This document shows, piece after piece, positions 52,186 to 60,272 of a stretch of 64,000 nt of DNA (the stretch's first letter is position 1; each line of letters begins with the position of its first letter). Under the pieces are notes generated by a model that saw nothing but the letters and a program-made list of their open reading frames with translations, ran no database searches and was not told where the DNA came from. Source of the DNA: Bacteroides gallinarum DSM 18171 = JCM 13658 (lineage in GTDB: Bacteria; Bacteroidota; Bacteroidia; Bacteroidales; Bacteroidaceae); the NCBI RefSeq assembly GCF_000374365.1, contig NZ_KB894138.1, positions 1 through 64,000 on the forward strand. Direction: 5' to 3'. The translations under genes and the position numbers were made by a program.

Positions 52186-55100
52186 ATGATTATCACCGAA
52201 CTACAACGATTATACGCCGCCCACCCCAATACGGAAGGTATGTGCAGGTTGCTGAAAGACCCCTCCGTACATCATCTGTATTGCAGCGGGCTGTGCGCCT
52301 CCTCCGCTTCGCTGTTCTCCTCCGTGCTGGTACAGCACACGGCATGCCCGTTCGTATTCATTCTCGGCGACTTGGAAGAGGCAGGCTATTTCTACCACGA
52401 CCTGACGCAGATTCTGGGAACCGGGCGGGTGCTGTTCTTCCCCTCCTCCTTCCGCCGCGCCATTAAGTACGGGCAGAAAGATGCCGCCAACGAAGTACTC
52501 CGTACCGAAGTCCTGAGCCGCCTGCAAAAAGGAGAGGAGGGGCTTTGCGTCGTTACCTATCCGGACGCCCTGGCAGAGAAAGTCGTTTCGCGCAAGGAGC
52601 TGGGAGATAAGACCCTGAAACTCCATGCGGGCGAAAAGGTAGATATGGATTTCGTTACCGAGGTGCTGCGCAGCTACGGCTTCGAATACGTGGACTACGT
52701 GTACGAGCCGGGACAGTATGCCGTGCGCGGCAGTATCATCGACGTCTTTTCCTTCTCCTCCGAGTTCCCGTTCCGTATCGACTTCTTCGGCGACGAGGTA
52801 GAGAGCGTCCGCACTTTCGAGGTGGAGAGCCAGTTGTCCAGGGAGAAGAAAGAAAACATCGTCATTGTGCCCGATTTGAGTCGTAGCCTGGAGCAGGGCG
52901 GCAGCGGGGGAATGGTTTCCTTCCTGGAATTCCTCCGGCCGGACACGGTGCTGGCAATGCGCGACTTCCTCTGGCTGCGCGAGCGTATTCAGGTCGTTCA
53001 CGACGAGTCACTGACGCCGCAGGCCATTGCCGCGCGCGAGGCGGAAGACAACGGCGCAATCACCCTCGAAGGCAAGCTAATCGACGGAGGGGAGTTTACC
53101 CTGCGTGCACTCGATTTCCGCCGTATGGAGTTCGGGACGAAACCCACCGGAACACCGGATGCCACAGTATCGTTCGAAACCTCCGCACAGCCTATCTTCC
53201 ACAAGAATTTCGACCTGGTGGCAGAGAGTTTCCGAGACTACCTCGCCCGGAATTACACCCTCTACATATGTAGCGACAGCCCGAAGCAGACCGAGCGCAT
53301 CCGCACTATCTTCGAAGACCGGGGCGACGCTATCTCCTTCACCCCCGTCGAACGTACCCTGCACGAAGGCTTTGCCGACGACACCCTGCGCATCTGCATC
53401 TTTACCGACCACCAACTGTTCGACCGCTTCCACAAGTACAACCTGAAAAGCGACAAGGCACGCAGCGGCAAGGTGGCATTGAGCCTGAAAGAGCTCAACC
53501 AGTTTACCCCCGGCGACTACGTGGTGCATACCGACCACGGTGTGGGACGCTTTACGGGGCTGGTACGTATCCCCAACGGGGACACCACGCAGGAGGTGAT
53601 GCGCTTGGTCTATCAGAACGACGATGTGGTGTTCGTCTCTATCCACTCCCTGCATAAAGTGTCCAAGTACAAAGGAAAGGAAGGCGAGGCGCCCCGCCTC
53701 AACAAGTTGGGAACCGGTGCGTGGGAGAAGCTGAAAGACCGCACCAAGACCAAGATTAAGGACATAGCCCGCGACCTGATAAAGCTCTATTCGCAACGAC
53801 GCGAGGAGAAAGGTTTCCAATACAGCCCGGACAGCTTCTTGCAGCGCGAGCTGGAAGCCTCTTTCATCTACGAGGACACCCCCGACCAAAGCAAGGCTAC
53901 CGCCGATGTAAAAGCCGATATGGAGAGCGCCCGTCCCATGGACCGCCTGGTGTGCGGCGATGTAGGCTTCGGCAAGACCGAGGTCGCTATCCGTGCCGCT
54001 TTCAAGGCAGTGGCGGACAATAAGCAGGTGGCCGTCCTCGTCCCTACCACCGTCCTTGCCTACCAGCATTTCCAGACTTTCCGGGAACGCCTCAAAGGGT
54101 TGCCGTGCCGGGTGGAGTACCTCAGCCGCGCCCGTACGGCGGCACAGGCCAAAGCCGTGGTCAAGGGGCTTGCCGCAGGCGAGGTGAATATCCTTATCGG
54201 CACTCACCGCATCCTGGGCAAAGATGTGAAGTTCAAAGACCTCGGGCTGCTGATTATCGACGAGGAGCAGAAATTCGGCGTCTCCGTCAAAGAGAAGCTC
54301 CGGCAGCTCAAAGTGAACGTGGATACCCTGACGATGACCGCCACCCCCATTCCCCGCACCTTGCAGTTCTCCCTTATGGGTGCGCGCGACCTGAGCGTCA
54401 TCCAGACCCCGCCTCCCAACCGTTATCCCATACAGACGGAGGTGCATACTTTCAACGACGAGATTATCACCGATGCCATTAACTTCGAGATGAGCCGCAA
54501 CGGTCAGGTGTTCTTCGTCAACAACCGCATCTCCAACCTGGCGGAACTGAAAGCGATGATAGAGCGCAACATCCCCGACTGCCGTGTCTGTATCGGCCAC
54601 GGGCAAATGGAGCCTGCCGAGCTGGAGAAAATCATTCTTGACTTCGTCAATTACGATTACGATGTGTTGCTTGCCACCACCATTATCGAGAGTGGCATCG
54701 ACATACCGAATGCCAATACCATTATCATCAACCAGGCGCAGAATTTCGGTTTGAGCGACCTGCACCAGATGCGCGGCCGGGTAGGGCGAAGCAACAAGAA
54801 AGCCTTCTGCTATCTGTTGGCTCCCCCCTTGTCCTCGCTCACTCCGGAGGCCAGGCGCCGCCTGCAGGCTATCGAGAACTTCTCCGACCTGGGCAGCGGC
54901 ATCCACATCGCCATGCAAGACCTCGATATCCGCGGTGCGGGCAATATGCTCGGCGCGGAGCAGAGCGGTTTCATTGCCGACCTGGGTTACGAAACCTACC
55001 AGAAAATATTATCCGAAGCTGTGCGCGAGCTTAAGACCGACGAGTTTGCCGACCTTTATGCCGACGAGCTGAAGGGCGACGGCACTATCAGCGGCGAGCA

Positions 55101-55572
55101 GTTCGTAGACGAGTGCCAGGTAGAGAGCGACCTGGAGCTGCTGTTGCCCGCCGCCTACGTTACCGGCAGCAGCGAGCGCATGCTGCTCTACCGCGAGCTG
55201 GACGGCCTGACGCTGGATAAGGATGTGGATGCTTTCCGCACCCGCCTCGAAGACCGCTTCGGCCCCGTACCGCCCGAAACGGAGGAACTGCTCCGCATCG
55301 TCCCCCTGCGCCGCCTCGCTGCGCGTCTGGGTGCGGAGAAGGTATTCCTGAAAGGCGGTCGCATGACGTTGTTCTTCGTCTCCAATCCGGACAGCCCGTA
55401 CTACCAGAGCCTCGCCTTCGGCAAAGTCATTGCCTATATGATGAAATACACCCGCCGCTGCGACCTGCGCGAGCAGAACAGCAAGCGGAGCATGGTGGTG
55501 AAGGACGTAACTACGGTAGAGGATGCCGTAACGGTATTGCAGGAGATTGTGGCGATGCAGGCGGAAGAATGA
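52186..55572 (+). CDS. mfd: Transcription-repair coupling factor
   Basis: 1128-residue Mfd, which removes stalled RNA polymerase and recruits UvrA. The N-terminal UvrB-like module (about 1-330) is followed by the RNA-polymerase-interaction domain (about 440-510, FTPGDYVVHTDHGVGRF). The RecG-like translocase carries Walker A GDVGFGKTE (Lys597), DEEQ (Asp692) and TMTATPIPRTL. The second helicase lobe has TTIIESGIDIPNANTIII and QMRGRVGRS. A C-terminal UvrA-inhibiting domain (about 980-1128) follows. Length and order are normal. It is transcribed alone, divergent from the GT2 operon, with a palindromic repeat in its leader. Confidence 0.96.
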   Translation: MIITELQRLYAAHPNTEGMCRLLKDPSVHHLYCSGLCASSASLFSSVLVQHTACPFVFILGDLEEAGYFYHDLTQILGTGRVLFFPSSFRRAIKYGQKDAANEVLRTEVLSRLQKGEEGLCVVTYPDALAEKVVSRKELGDKTLKLHAGEKVDMDFVTEVLRSYGFEYVDYVYEPGQYAVRGSIIDVFSFSSEFPFRIDFFGDEVESVRTFEVESQLSREKKENIVIVPDLSRSLEQGGSGGMVSFLEFLRPDTVLAMRDFLWLRERIQVVHDESLTPQAIAAREAEDNGAITLEGKLIDGGEFTLRALDFRRMEFGTKPTGTPDATVSFETSAQPIFHKNFDLVAESFRDYLARNYTLYICSDSPKQTERIRTIFEDRGDAISFTPVERTLHEGFADDTLRICIFTDHQLFDRFHKYNLKSDKARSGKVALSLKELNQFTPGDYVVHTDHGVGRFTGLVRIPNGDTTQEVMRLVYQNDDVVFVSIHSLHKVSKYKGKEGEAPRLNKLGTGAWEKLKDRTKTKIKDIARDLIKLYSQRREEKGFQYSPDSFLQRELEASFIYEDTPDQSKATADVKADMESARPMDRLVCGDVGFGKTEVAIRAAFKAVADNKQVAVLVPTTVLAYQHFQTFRERLKGLPCRVEYLSRARTAAQAKAVVKGLAAGEVNILIGTHRILGKDVKFKDLGLLIIDEEQKFGVSVKEKLRQLKVNVDTLTMTATPIPRTLQFSLMGARDLSVIQTPPPNRYPIQTEVHTFNDEIITDAINFEMSRNGQVFFVNNRISNLAELKAMIERNIPDCRVCIGHGQMEPAELEKIILDFVNYDYDVLLATTIIESGIDIPNANTIIINQAQNFGLSDLHQMRGRVGRSNKKAFCYLLAPPLSSLTPEARRRLQAIENFSDLGSGIHIAMQDLDIRGAGNMLGAEQSGFIADLGYETYQKILSEAVRELKTDEFADLYADELKGDGTISGEQFVDECQVESDLELLLPAAYVTGSSERMLLYRELDGLTLDKDVDAFRTRLEDRFGPVPPETEELLRIVPLRRLAARLGAEKVFLKGGRMTLFFVSNPDSPYYQSLAFGKVIAYMMKYTRRCDLREQNSKRSMVVKDVTTVEDAVTVLQEIVAMQAEE

Positions 55573-55700
55573 AACGGCGTGCCGCCTGCCTTTACCTTCC
55601 TGCCTGCCCGCTCAAGAAGCACAAGGCCGGAAAGGATGATATTGTGCTGATAAACAAGGAAAAACTGCGGGATATATGCGGATAGGACAGTATGATATCC

Positions 55701-56333
55701 CTATTCGGCGATAAACTTGATGTACACCCTGTGCGACCCTCTACCCGTATGGCCTATACCGCTGTCGGGCGTTTCGCTCCAGTGTTTCAGCTCGCGCGCC
55801 GCAGCGTTCCGCAACAGCCCCGTCAGCTCGCAGTAGTCGCTCACTTTCAGTATCGGGTACTGCTTTAGGTAGTTTTGTGCCAGTTCCAGGCGTTCTCCGG
55901 CGGTATACCGGTCGGACGAACGCCGGAACTTCCATTGGGAGCGGTCTAAACGGCAGTTCATGCCCGTTTCCTGTATGAAATCCTTGTCGGCACGGAAGTC
56001 GATATTGTCTATGCAGATGCTCCTTACATTACGTTTCTGTCCGCCCTGTCCGGCATCTTCCCGTTCAAAACCTTTACGCAGCCCCAATGAGGGAGTAAAT
56101 ATGCCCAGTCCGTCCACTTTCACTGAGTGTCCTTCGCCCATTTCACGGGCTATGGCTTGGGTGAGCGACTTCACCAGCCCGATGATGTCGCCGGGGGTAA
56201 AAGTACTGGAATAGTTGATACGTTGGGCAAGGTAGTCCAAATCTACCTGTCCCCAAATCTTAATACGTGGAAAGAGAACTTTTTCGCCGTCTTCGCTGGG
56301 AAGGTTGGAGGCCTGCATTTGATATTCTGCCAT
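55701..56333 (-). CDS. HU-type DNA-binding protein (HU-HIG family)
   Basis: 210-residue protein. An HU-like domain (about 20-125) is recognisable by the helical pair (LDYLAQRINYSSTFTPGDIIGLVKSLTQ, here divided at the TPGDIIG turn) and the beta arm VKVDGLGIFTPSLGL. A C-terminal winged-helix-like part (about 140-210, LKVSDYCELTGLLRNAAARE) may give extra DNA contact. Bacteroides have many such HU-HIG proteins, some tied to capsule or conjugative loci. Its -7 box TACTTTTG lies at 56421-56428. It faces the mfd end with a 128-base gap that holds nothing recognisable. Confidence 0.82.
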   Translation of the reverse strand: MAEYQMQASNLPSEDGEKVLFPRIKIWGQVDLDYLAQRINYSSTFTPGDIIGLVKSLTQAIAREMGEGHSVKVDGLGIFTPSLGLRKGFEREDAGQGGQKRNVRSICIDNIDFRADKDFIQETGMNCRLDRSQWKFRRSSDRYTAGERLELAQNYLKQYPILKVSDYCELTGLLRNAAARELKHWSETPDSGIGHTGRGSHRVYIKFIAE

Positions 56334-56420
56334 GGTATTTCCTATTGTTTATGGGTTGATAATCCGGTAATCGATGTCCGTCCTGCATAAGGCTAAGGAA
56401 GAAATGGCATGGGGTAGGGA

Positions 56421-56428
56421 CAAAAGTA
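56421..56428 (-). promoter_or_regulatory. -7 box for the HU-type gene
   Basis: Minus-strand TACTTTTG, giving a leader of about 80 bases. Confidence 0.5.
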
Positions 56429-56476
56429 GGCAGACTTGCTTACCGAAGAGGCTTAACCTATGCTTTGAACCGTGTC

Positions 56477-56560
56477 TTCAGCTTAGAGATGCGCATCTTT
56501 AGGCTGGAGATGACGGTCTTTAACCTGAAGATGTTCATCTTAAGCGTAAAGATACGGCTT
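56477..56560. repeat. Four degenerate 21-bp tandem repeats
   Basis: Units 56477-56497, 56498-56518, 56519-56539 and 56540-56560 share the pattern TTnAnnnTnnAGATGnnnnTC. On the plus strand they would encode heptads such as FSLEMRI and FRLEMTV, but there is no convincing start. The rest of the 443-base gap (56334-56776) shows only the HU promoter and a small CCGATA/TATCGG inverted repeat near 56699-56720. Confidence 0.55.
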
Positions 56561-56776
56561 ATTTCCTATATGAGCAAGCCTTTCTCCTAAGAAGTGGGTG
56601 TTTGATATAGGGGGTGAAAGTGTTTCTTCATTAATGGTTAGTTGCCTGAATAATCGTTCTTTGGTAAATTCTTGACATGATAAGTTTCTTGTCTTGTGGC
56701 TCCGATACTTATTCTTATCGGTATGTTTCTTAATCATCCGCCGGCCGATTCGTTTACTGCCCGGATAAGGAGAATC

Positions 56777-57661
56777 TTATTGGCTCTCTTGATAATTCTC
56801 AACTATTTTCATGGCTTCTTCTCTTATTTTATTCCGGATAGAAGCAGGGGCAATTACTTCGATATTACTGCCGTGCGACAAAAGCTCCTGCATCAGTTCT
56901 ATGGAAAAATAGGCTGTAATCTGAAATATGCCCTCGGCAGTCTCTTGTTGTGAGTGGTGAATCGGGTTGGTACGCAGATAAGGTATATGCCTGGAATTCA
57001 CTTTGAAGATAATTTTGTGAAGTTCTAAATGGGGAGCATAGGTAATACCATAACAGTGCTGGAAATAAAGTTTGTTATCGAATTCGGCAGGTACGGAAAA
57101 GGGAGTTTCTGTTAGCCCGATTGACTCTATTCTATCTAAGGCGAAAGTCCGGATTTCTTGGTGGTGGGATGAAAAACCTAATACATACCAGCGCTGTTTA
57201 AATACTTTCAGGCAATAGGCTGATAACAGAGTTGTATAGGAATCCTTATTGAAAGGATGATAGGCAAGCATTATTTTTACAGATGTTTCCATGGCATTAA
57301 GTAGTTCGGACAAATAGAAATATCCTGTGGCAGGTTCTTCCAGCAGTATCCGGTTCTGCATCTTTTTGTATGCCTGTAAAGTGGAGGATACGGACAGTGT
57401 TTTTAACAGCCAACTCTTTACGCTATCTTCCTGAAATATGTCGGGGTCTTCAAAATAATACTCATGCGTTTGCGCATTATAGGCTATCGTTGTGTCGAAC
57501 AAATGCTCCACCTTATTTTTTGTTTCCTGAAAGGTACGTCTGTTCAGTTCTTTGCCATAACTGATATTGCTATTCCGCCATGCTTGTTCTACTTGGGAAC
57601 GCGTCGCTTTTTTCCTGCGGTATAAGAAGTCGGCAAGCCATAATGTTTTGTCTGTTATCAT
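56777..57661 (-). CDS. WYL-domain transcriptional regulator
   Basis: 294-residue regulator. The N-terminal winged-helix part (about 1-75) carries LADFLYRRKKATRSQVEQAW and ELNRRTFQETKNKVEHLF. A linker follows, and then the WYL ligand-binding domain (about 130-210) with RWYVLGFSSHHQEIRTFALDRI. The C-terminal WCX-like extension (about 215-294) is present. WYL proteins often sense nucleotides or nucleic-acid fragments and control stress or defence genes. It is divergent from the small gene at 57768. A perfect minus-strand -7 box TATATTTG (57684-57691) and an inverted repeat TGCACA/TGTGCA (57707-57725) sit between the two, a possible shared operator. Confidence 0.88.
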   Translation of the reverse strand: MITDKTLWLADFLYRRKKATRSQVEQAWRNSNISYGKELNRRTFQETKNKVEHLFDTTIAYNAQTHEYYFEDPDIFQEDSVKSWLLKTLSVSSTLQAYKKMQNRILLEEPATGYFYLSELLNAMETSVKIMLAYHPFNKDSYTTLLSAYCLKVFKQRWYVLGFSSHHQEIRTFALDRIESIGLTETPFSVPAEFDNKLYFQHCYGITYAPHLELHKIIFKVNSRHIPYLRTNPIHHSQQETAEGIFQITAYFSIELMQELLSHGSNIEVIAPASIRNKIREEAMKIVENYQESQ

Positions 57662-57683
57662 CGTTTTTCCTTTTATTATTCCA

Positions 57684-57725
57684 CAAATATATAAAAAAAG
57701 AGAGACTGCACATGTTTTTTGTGCA
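57684..57725. promoter_or_regulatory. WYL gene promoter and candidate operator
   Basis: Minus-strand -7 box TATATTTG (57684-57691), and 6-base inverted arms TGCACA (57707-57712) and TGTGCA (57720-57725) with a T-rich 7-base spacer. Confidence 0.45.
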
Positions 57726-57767
57726 CAGATAGCGGAACTTTGTATCGAAAAACAAGAGGAGAAGGAA

Positions 57768-58082
57768 ATGGAAAAGAAGAATCGGAAAATATTGGAGATG
57801 TCCCAAAGACAAGATGTTCAGCCGGACGAACTTGCCGAATATATATATTCCAAGATAAATTTTACATTACCGTATGATATATGGATAGGAATAAACAACG
57901 GTTATGCGGAGTTCTATAACTCCTTGTCGGCTTATGATTCGTTTTATGAAAACGATGCCTTTAGGCATATGCTCGATTATTTGTCCGGTGAGAAATTGCT
58001 ATTTCCGGTAGATAGGCTGAAGATAATTCATGAGTATATATTTGATTATCTTGCACAGGAAGAATTTGTATTGCGATGTTGA
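57768..58082 (+). CDS. Small protein of unknown function divergent from the WYL regulator
   Basis: 104-residue acidic, soluble protein (MEKKNRKILEMSQRQ... to EEFVLRC). The ATG at 57768 follows a good purine-rich ribosome site (GAGGAGAAGGAA), so it is chosen over an upstream in-frame codon at 57567 that would overlap the divergent WYL gene. There is no signal peptide, membrane helix or metal motif. Tyr and Asp are abundant (EYIYSKINFTLPYDIW). I do not recognise the family. Head-to-head placement with a WYL gene suggests it is a target of that regulator. Confidence 0.6.
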   Translation: MEKKNRKILEMSQRQDVQPDELAEYIYSKINFTLPYDIWIGINNGYAEFYNSLSAYDSFYENDAFRHMLDYLSGEKLLFPVDRLKIIHEYIFDYLAQEEFVLRC

Positions 58083-58140
58083 TTTTTCTAATGATGTATA
58101 CTAAGTTTTTAATGAATATAAAAAGAAAGGATAAATAGTA

Positions 58141-58363
58141 TGGAACGGATAAATGAAATTTTCTTTGGAGAACATGGATTGACATCTACTTCTTTTTTAT
58201 TCTTAGAAAAGATGAGAATATGAATTATGAGAAATACGAAAACCTGTCCGGACTATAAAGAAGTGATAATTTATATAACGGATATAAAATCGGAGAAGAT
58301 GCCGAAACGGAGTTGGCGGCATCGGGAAAAAGTATGAGGAGGAAAAAAGAAGTGACTTTAAAA
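58141..58363 (+). pseudogene. Decayed small gene
   Basis: An ATG at 58141 begins MERINEIFFGEHGLTSTS but stops after 27 residues. A second stretch from 58220 in another frame (NYEKYENLSGL, stop, then NLYNGYKIGEDAETELAASG up to a stop at 58361) reads like further protein remnants. Several stops and a frame change interrupt it, so it looks like a degraded gene of the island. The 77 bases after it, before the next start, are AT-rich. Confidence 0.4.
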
Positions 58364-58440
58364 TAATAAAAGATTATTTAGGTTATAGATTTATTTTCCG
58401 TATATTTACAACATAATGATTTTTATAATAAACCAACGTT

Positions 58441-59259
58441 ATGGACAGAGAATGTTTTGTAAGCGATAGTGCCGTTAATGATTTTATACAGTGGTTCTCT
58501 ACTAAGCTTGATGCAGGTTTTATGCATTCTTATACAGACCGGAGAACAAAAAGAGTATGGGAATGTATTTCTGTATATGATGCGTATAAGAAGTATCAAT
58601 GGGGTGGAGAGAATTTCTGTAAGAATGCAGAAGAGTTGGATAAGTTATCTTCCGACTTGAAGGCCGGTATTGCCGATGAAAACGCTGATGTGTGCAGAGA
58701 TGCCTGCCTGGGAATTTTGAAGTGGGGCGGCGTGCTACGTGGCAATGAGGAAAAAATAAAAAGGATAGAAGAGAAAAAATCGTTAGTACAATACCTCAAG
58801 GATGCCGAGAAAAAGCTGACTACCGGAAATATAGAGAGCCGGGACTACTATGAGGAAGTATATATGAATTCCGGTTTCACGAAGATTTATTCTCTGTATA
58901 TCGATAATTTTATCATATATGATAGTCGGGTAGGAGCTGCATTGGGCTTTTTAGTGGGGCGTTATTGCGAGGAGAAAAGGCTTGATAAAGTCCCCGGATT
59001 ACTGAGATTTGCTTATGGAAATAGTAAGGGAGGAACTAATAGAAATCCGAGTACTGGGAATTATACGTTTCCTCTATTGAGGAATATGGGATACTATGAT
59101 AATCATATAGAAAATAATTTGAAAGCCAACTGGTTGTTGGGTGAAGTGCTGCGGCGTCCTTCTAAATTTAATGATTTACCGGAGAAACGGCGGTTAAGGG
59201 CTTTGGAGGCGGCTCTGTTTATGATAGGTTATGAAGTTCCGGGTAAATCGGAAAAATGA
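58441..59259 (+). CDS. Unknown protein translationally coupled to ADP-ribosylglycohydrolase
   Basis: 272-residue soluble protein of unrecognised family. The N-terminal part is rich in Trp and aromatic residues (NDFIQWFSTKL, VWECISVYDAYKKYQWGG). The middle is a charged helical section (KIKRIEEKKSLVQYLKDAEKKL). The C-terminal part has GNSKGGTNRNPSTGNYTFPLL and a helical tail. No signal peptide or membrane segment. Its stop overlaps the next start by 4 bases (ATGA), a strong sign of coupled translation with the hydrolase. It could be a partner or substrate-recognition protein of ADP-ribose removal; nothing in the sequence proves this. Confidence 0.7.
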   Translation: MDRECFVSDSAVNDFIQWFSTKLDAGFMHSYTDRRTKRVWECISVYDAYKKYQWGGENFCKNAEELDKLSSDLKAGIADENADVCRDACLGILKWGGVLRGNEEKIKRIEEKKSLVQYLKDAEKKLTTGNIESRDYYEEVYMNSGFTKIYSLYIDNFIIYDSRVGAALGFLVGRYCEEKRLDKVPGLLRFAYGNSKGGTNRNPSTGNYTFPLLRNMGYYDNHIENNLKANWLLGEVLRRPSKFNDLPEKRRLRALEAALFMIGYEVPGKSEK

Positions 59260-60053
59260 ATTATGCTATGATAGGAGCTATTTTAGGTGATATTATAGGC
59301 TCTGTTTACGAGTTCGATAATATAAAGACGAAAAATTTTCCTTTGTTCAGCCGGTCGTCATCTTATACGGACGACTCTATCATGACGATTGCAGTTGCCG
59401 ACTGGTTGCTTCATGGAGGCGATTTGGCAAAAGTGATGCAATATTACGGCAGGAAGTATCCCTGCCCCATGGGAGGGTACGGAGGCTCCTTTGCCCGGTG
59501 GTTGAATGAGGAGAACCCTAAGCCTTACAATAGTTGGGGAAACGGTTCGGCAATGCGTGTCAGTTCCGTTGGCTGGTATTTCGATTCTTTGGAGGAAACA
59601 CTGGCTGTGGCTCAGGAAACCGCAATGGTAACCCATAATCACCCGGAAGGGATAAAAGGTGCGCAGGCAACGGCGGCTGCCGTTTTTCTGTCGCGGAACG
59701 GGAAATCTAAAGAGTATATAAGGAAGTTCATCGAAGATACCTTTGGCTATGATTTGCATCGTACGTGCGATGAAATCCGCCCTGCATACAGCTTTAATGA
59801 GAGTTGCCAGGGAACAGTGCCGGAAGCAATCATTGCCTTTCTGGAAAGCGACAGTTTCGAGGATGCCGTACGGTTAGCGGTTTCCCTGGGCGGGGACAGC
59901 GATACGCTTGCCTGCATTACAGGCGGGATAGCCGAAGCTTTTTATAAGAATCAGATTCCTCGTAACTTGATAAAGAAAGTGGAGGGGATATTGGAACCGG
60001 ATTTGTGGAAGGTGGTACAGGAGTTCCGGCAACGCAAAACGGCGGCGGTTTAA
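59256..60053 (+). CDS. ADP-ribosylglycohydrolase family protein (DraG/ARH type)
   Basis: 265-residue enzyme of the ADP-ribosylglycohydrolase fold, which removes ADP-ribose from modified proteins or related molecules. Metal and substrate motifs are intact: GAILGDIIGSVYE, SYTDDSIMT (dimagnesium ligands), GGYGGSFARW, GNGSAMR, THNHPEG and GGDSDTLAC near the C terminus. It overlaps the upstream unknown gene by 4 bases. No ADP-ribosyltransferase is visible in the window. Some relatives act on ADP-ribosylated arginine or serine, or free ADP-ribose derivatives; the target cannot be read from sequence. Confidence 0.9.
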   Translation: MNYAMIGAILGDIIGSVYEFDNIKTKNFPLFSRSSSYTDDSIMTIAVADWLLHGGDLAKVMQYYGRKYPCPMGGYGGSFARWLNEENPKPYNSWGNGSAMRVSSVGWYFDSLEETLAVAQETAMVTHNHPEGIKGAQATAAAVFLSRNGKSKEYIRKFIEDTFGYDLHRTCDEIRPAYSFNESCQGTVPEAIIAFLESDSFEDAVRLAVSLGGDSDTLACITGGIAEAFYKNQIPRNLIKKVEGILEPDLWKVVQEFRQRKTAAV

Positions 60054-60130
60054 ATCTGTTTCGGATACATAGGAGGGTGTCGATACTGAGATGAACACTC
60101 TGAAAAGTTACTATATGTAACCGGTAAATA

Positions 60131-60236
60131 TAAAAAGAGCCGTATCATTACTCGAAATGAAGTGAAGTGCACCCCAAAAGTTTTGTGTTTAACTTTGGGG
60201 GTGCACTTCAAAAATAGAGTCGATACGGCTTTTTTA
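60131..60236. terminator. Bidirectional terminator with an inserted inverted-repeat pair
   Basis: Outer arms GCCGTATC (60139-60146) and GATACGGC (60222-60229) flanked by A- and T-runs form a terminator between the hydrolase and fimbrial genes. Its loop region contains the larger inverted repeat at 60163-60210. Confidence 0.6.
60163..60210. mobile_element. Paired inverted repeat resembling insertion-sequence ends
   Basis: 20-base arms (60163-60182 and 60191-60210), one mismatch, separated by 8 bases. The word TGAAGTGCACCCC with AAAGTT is, as far as I recall, typical of terminal repeats of Bacteroidetes IS3-like elements. No transposase lies between the arms, so it is at most a relic or a minimal MITE. 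No target duplication is clear. Confidence 0.4.
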
Positions 60237-60272
60237 TTACCGATAAGGGGTATCTGGTTTCGATGCCCTTAG

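Noticed and set aside
53077..54918. 613-codon minus-strand frame opposite mfd
   Set aside because: Shadow of mfd; its His- and Val-rich composition reflects complementary codons.
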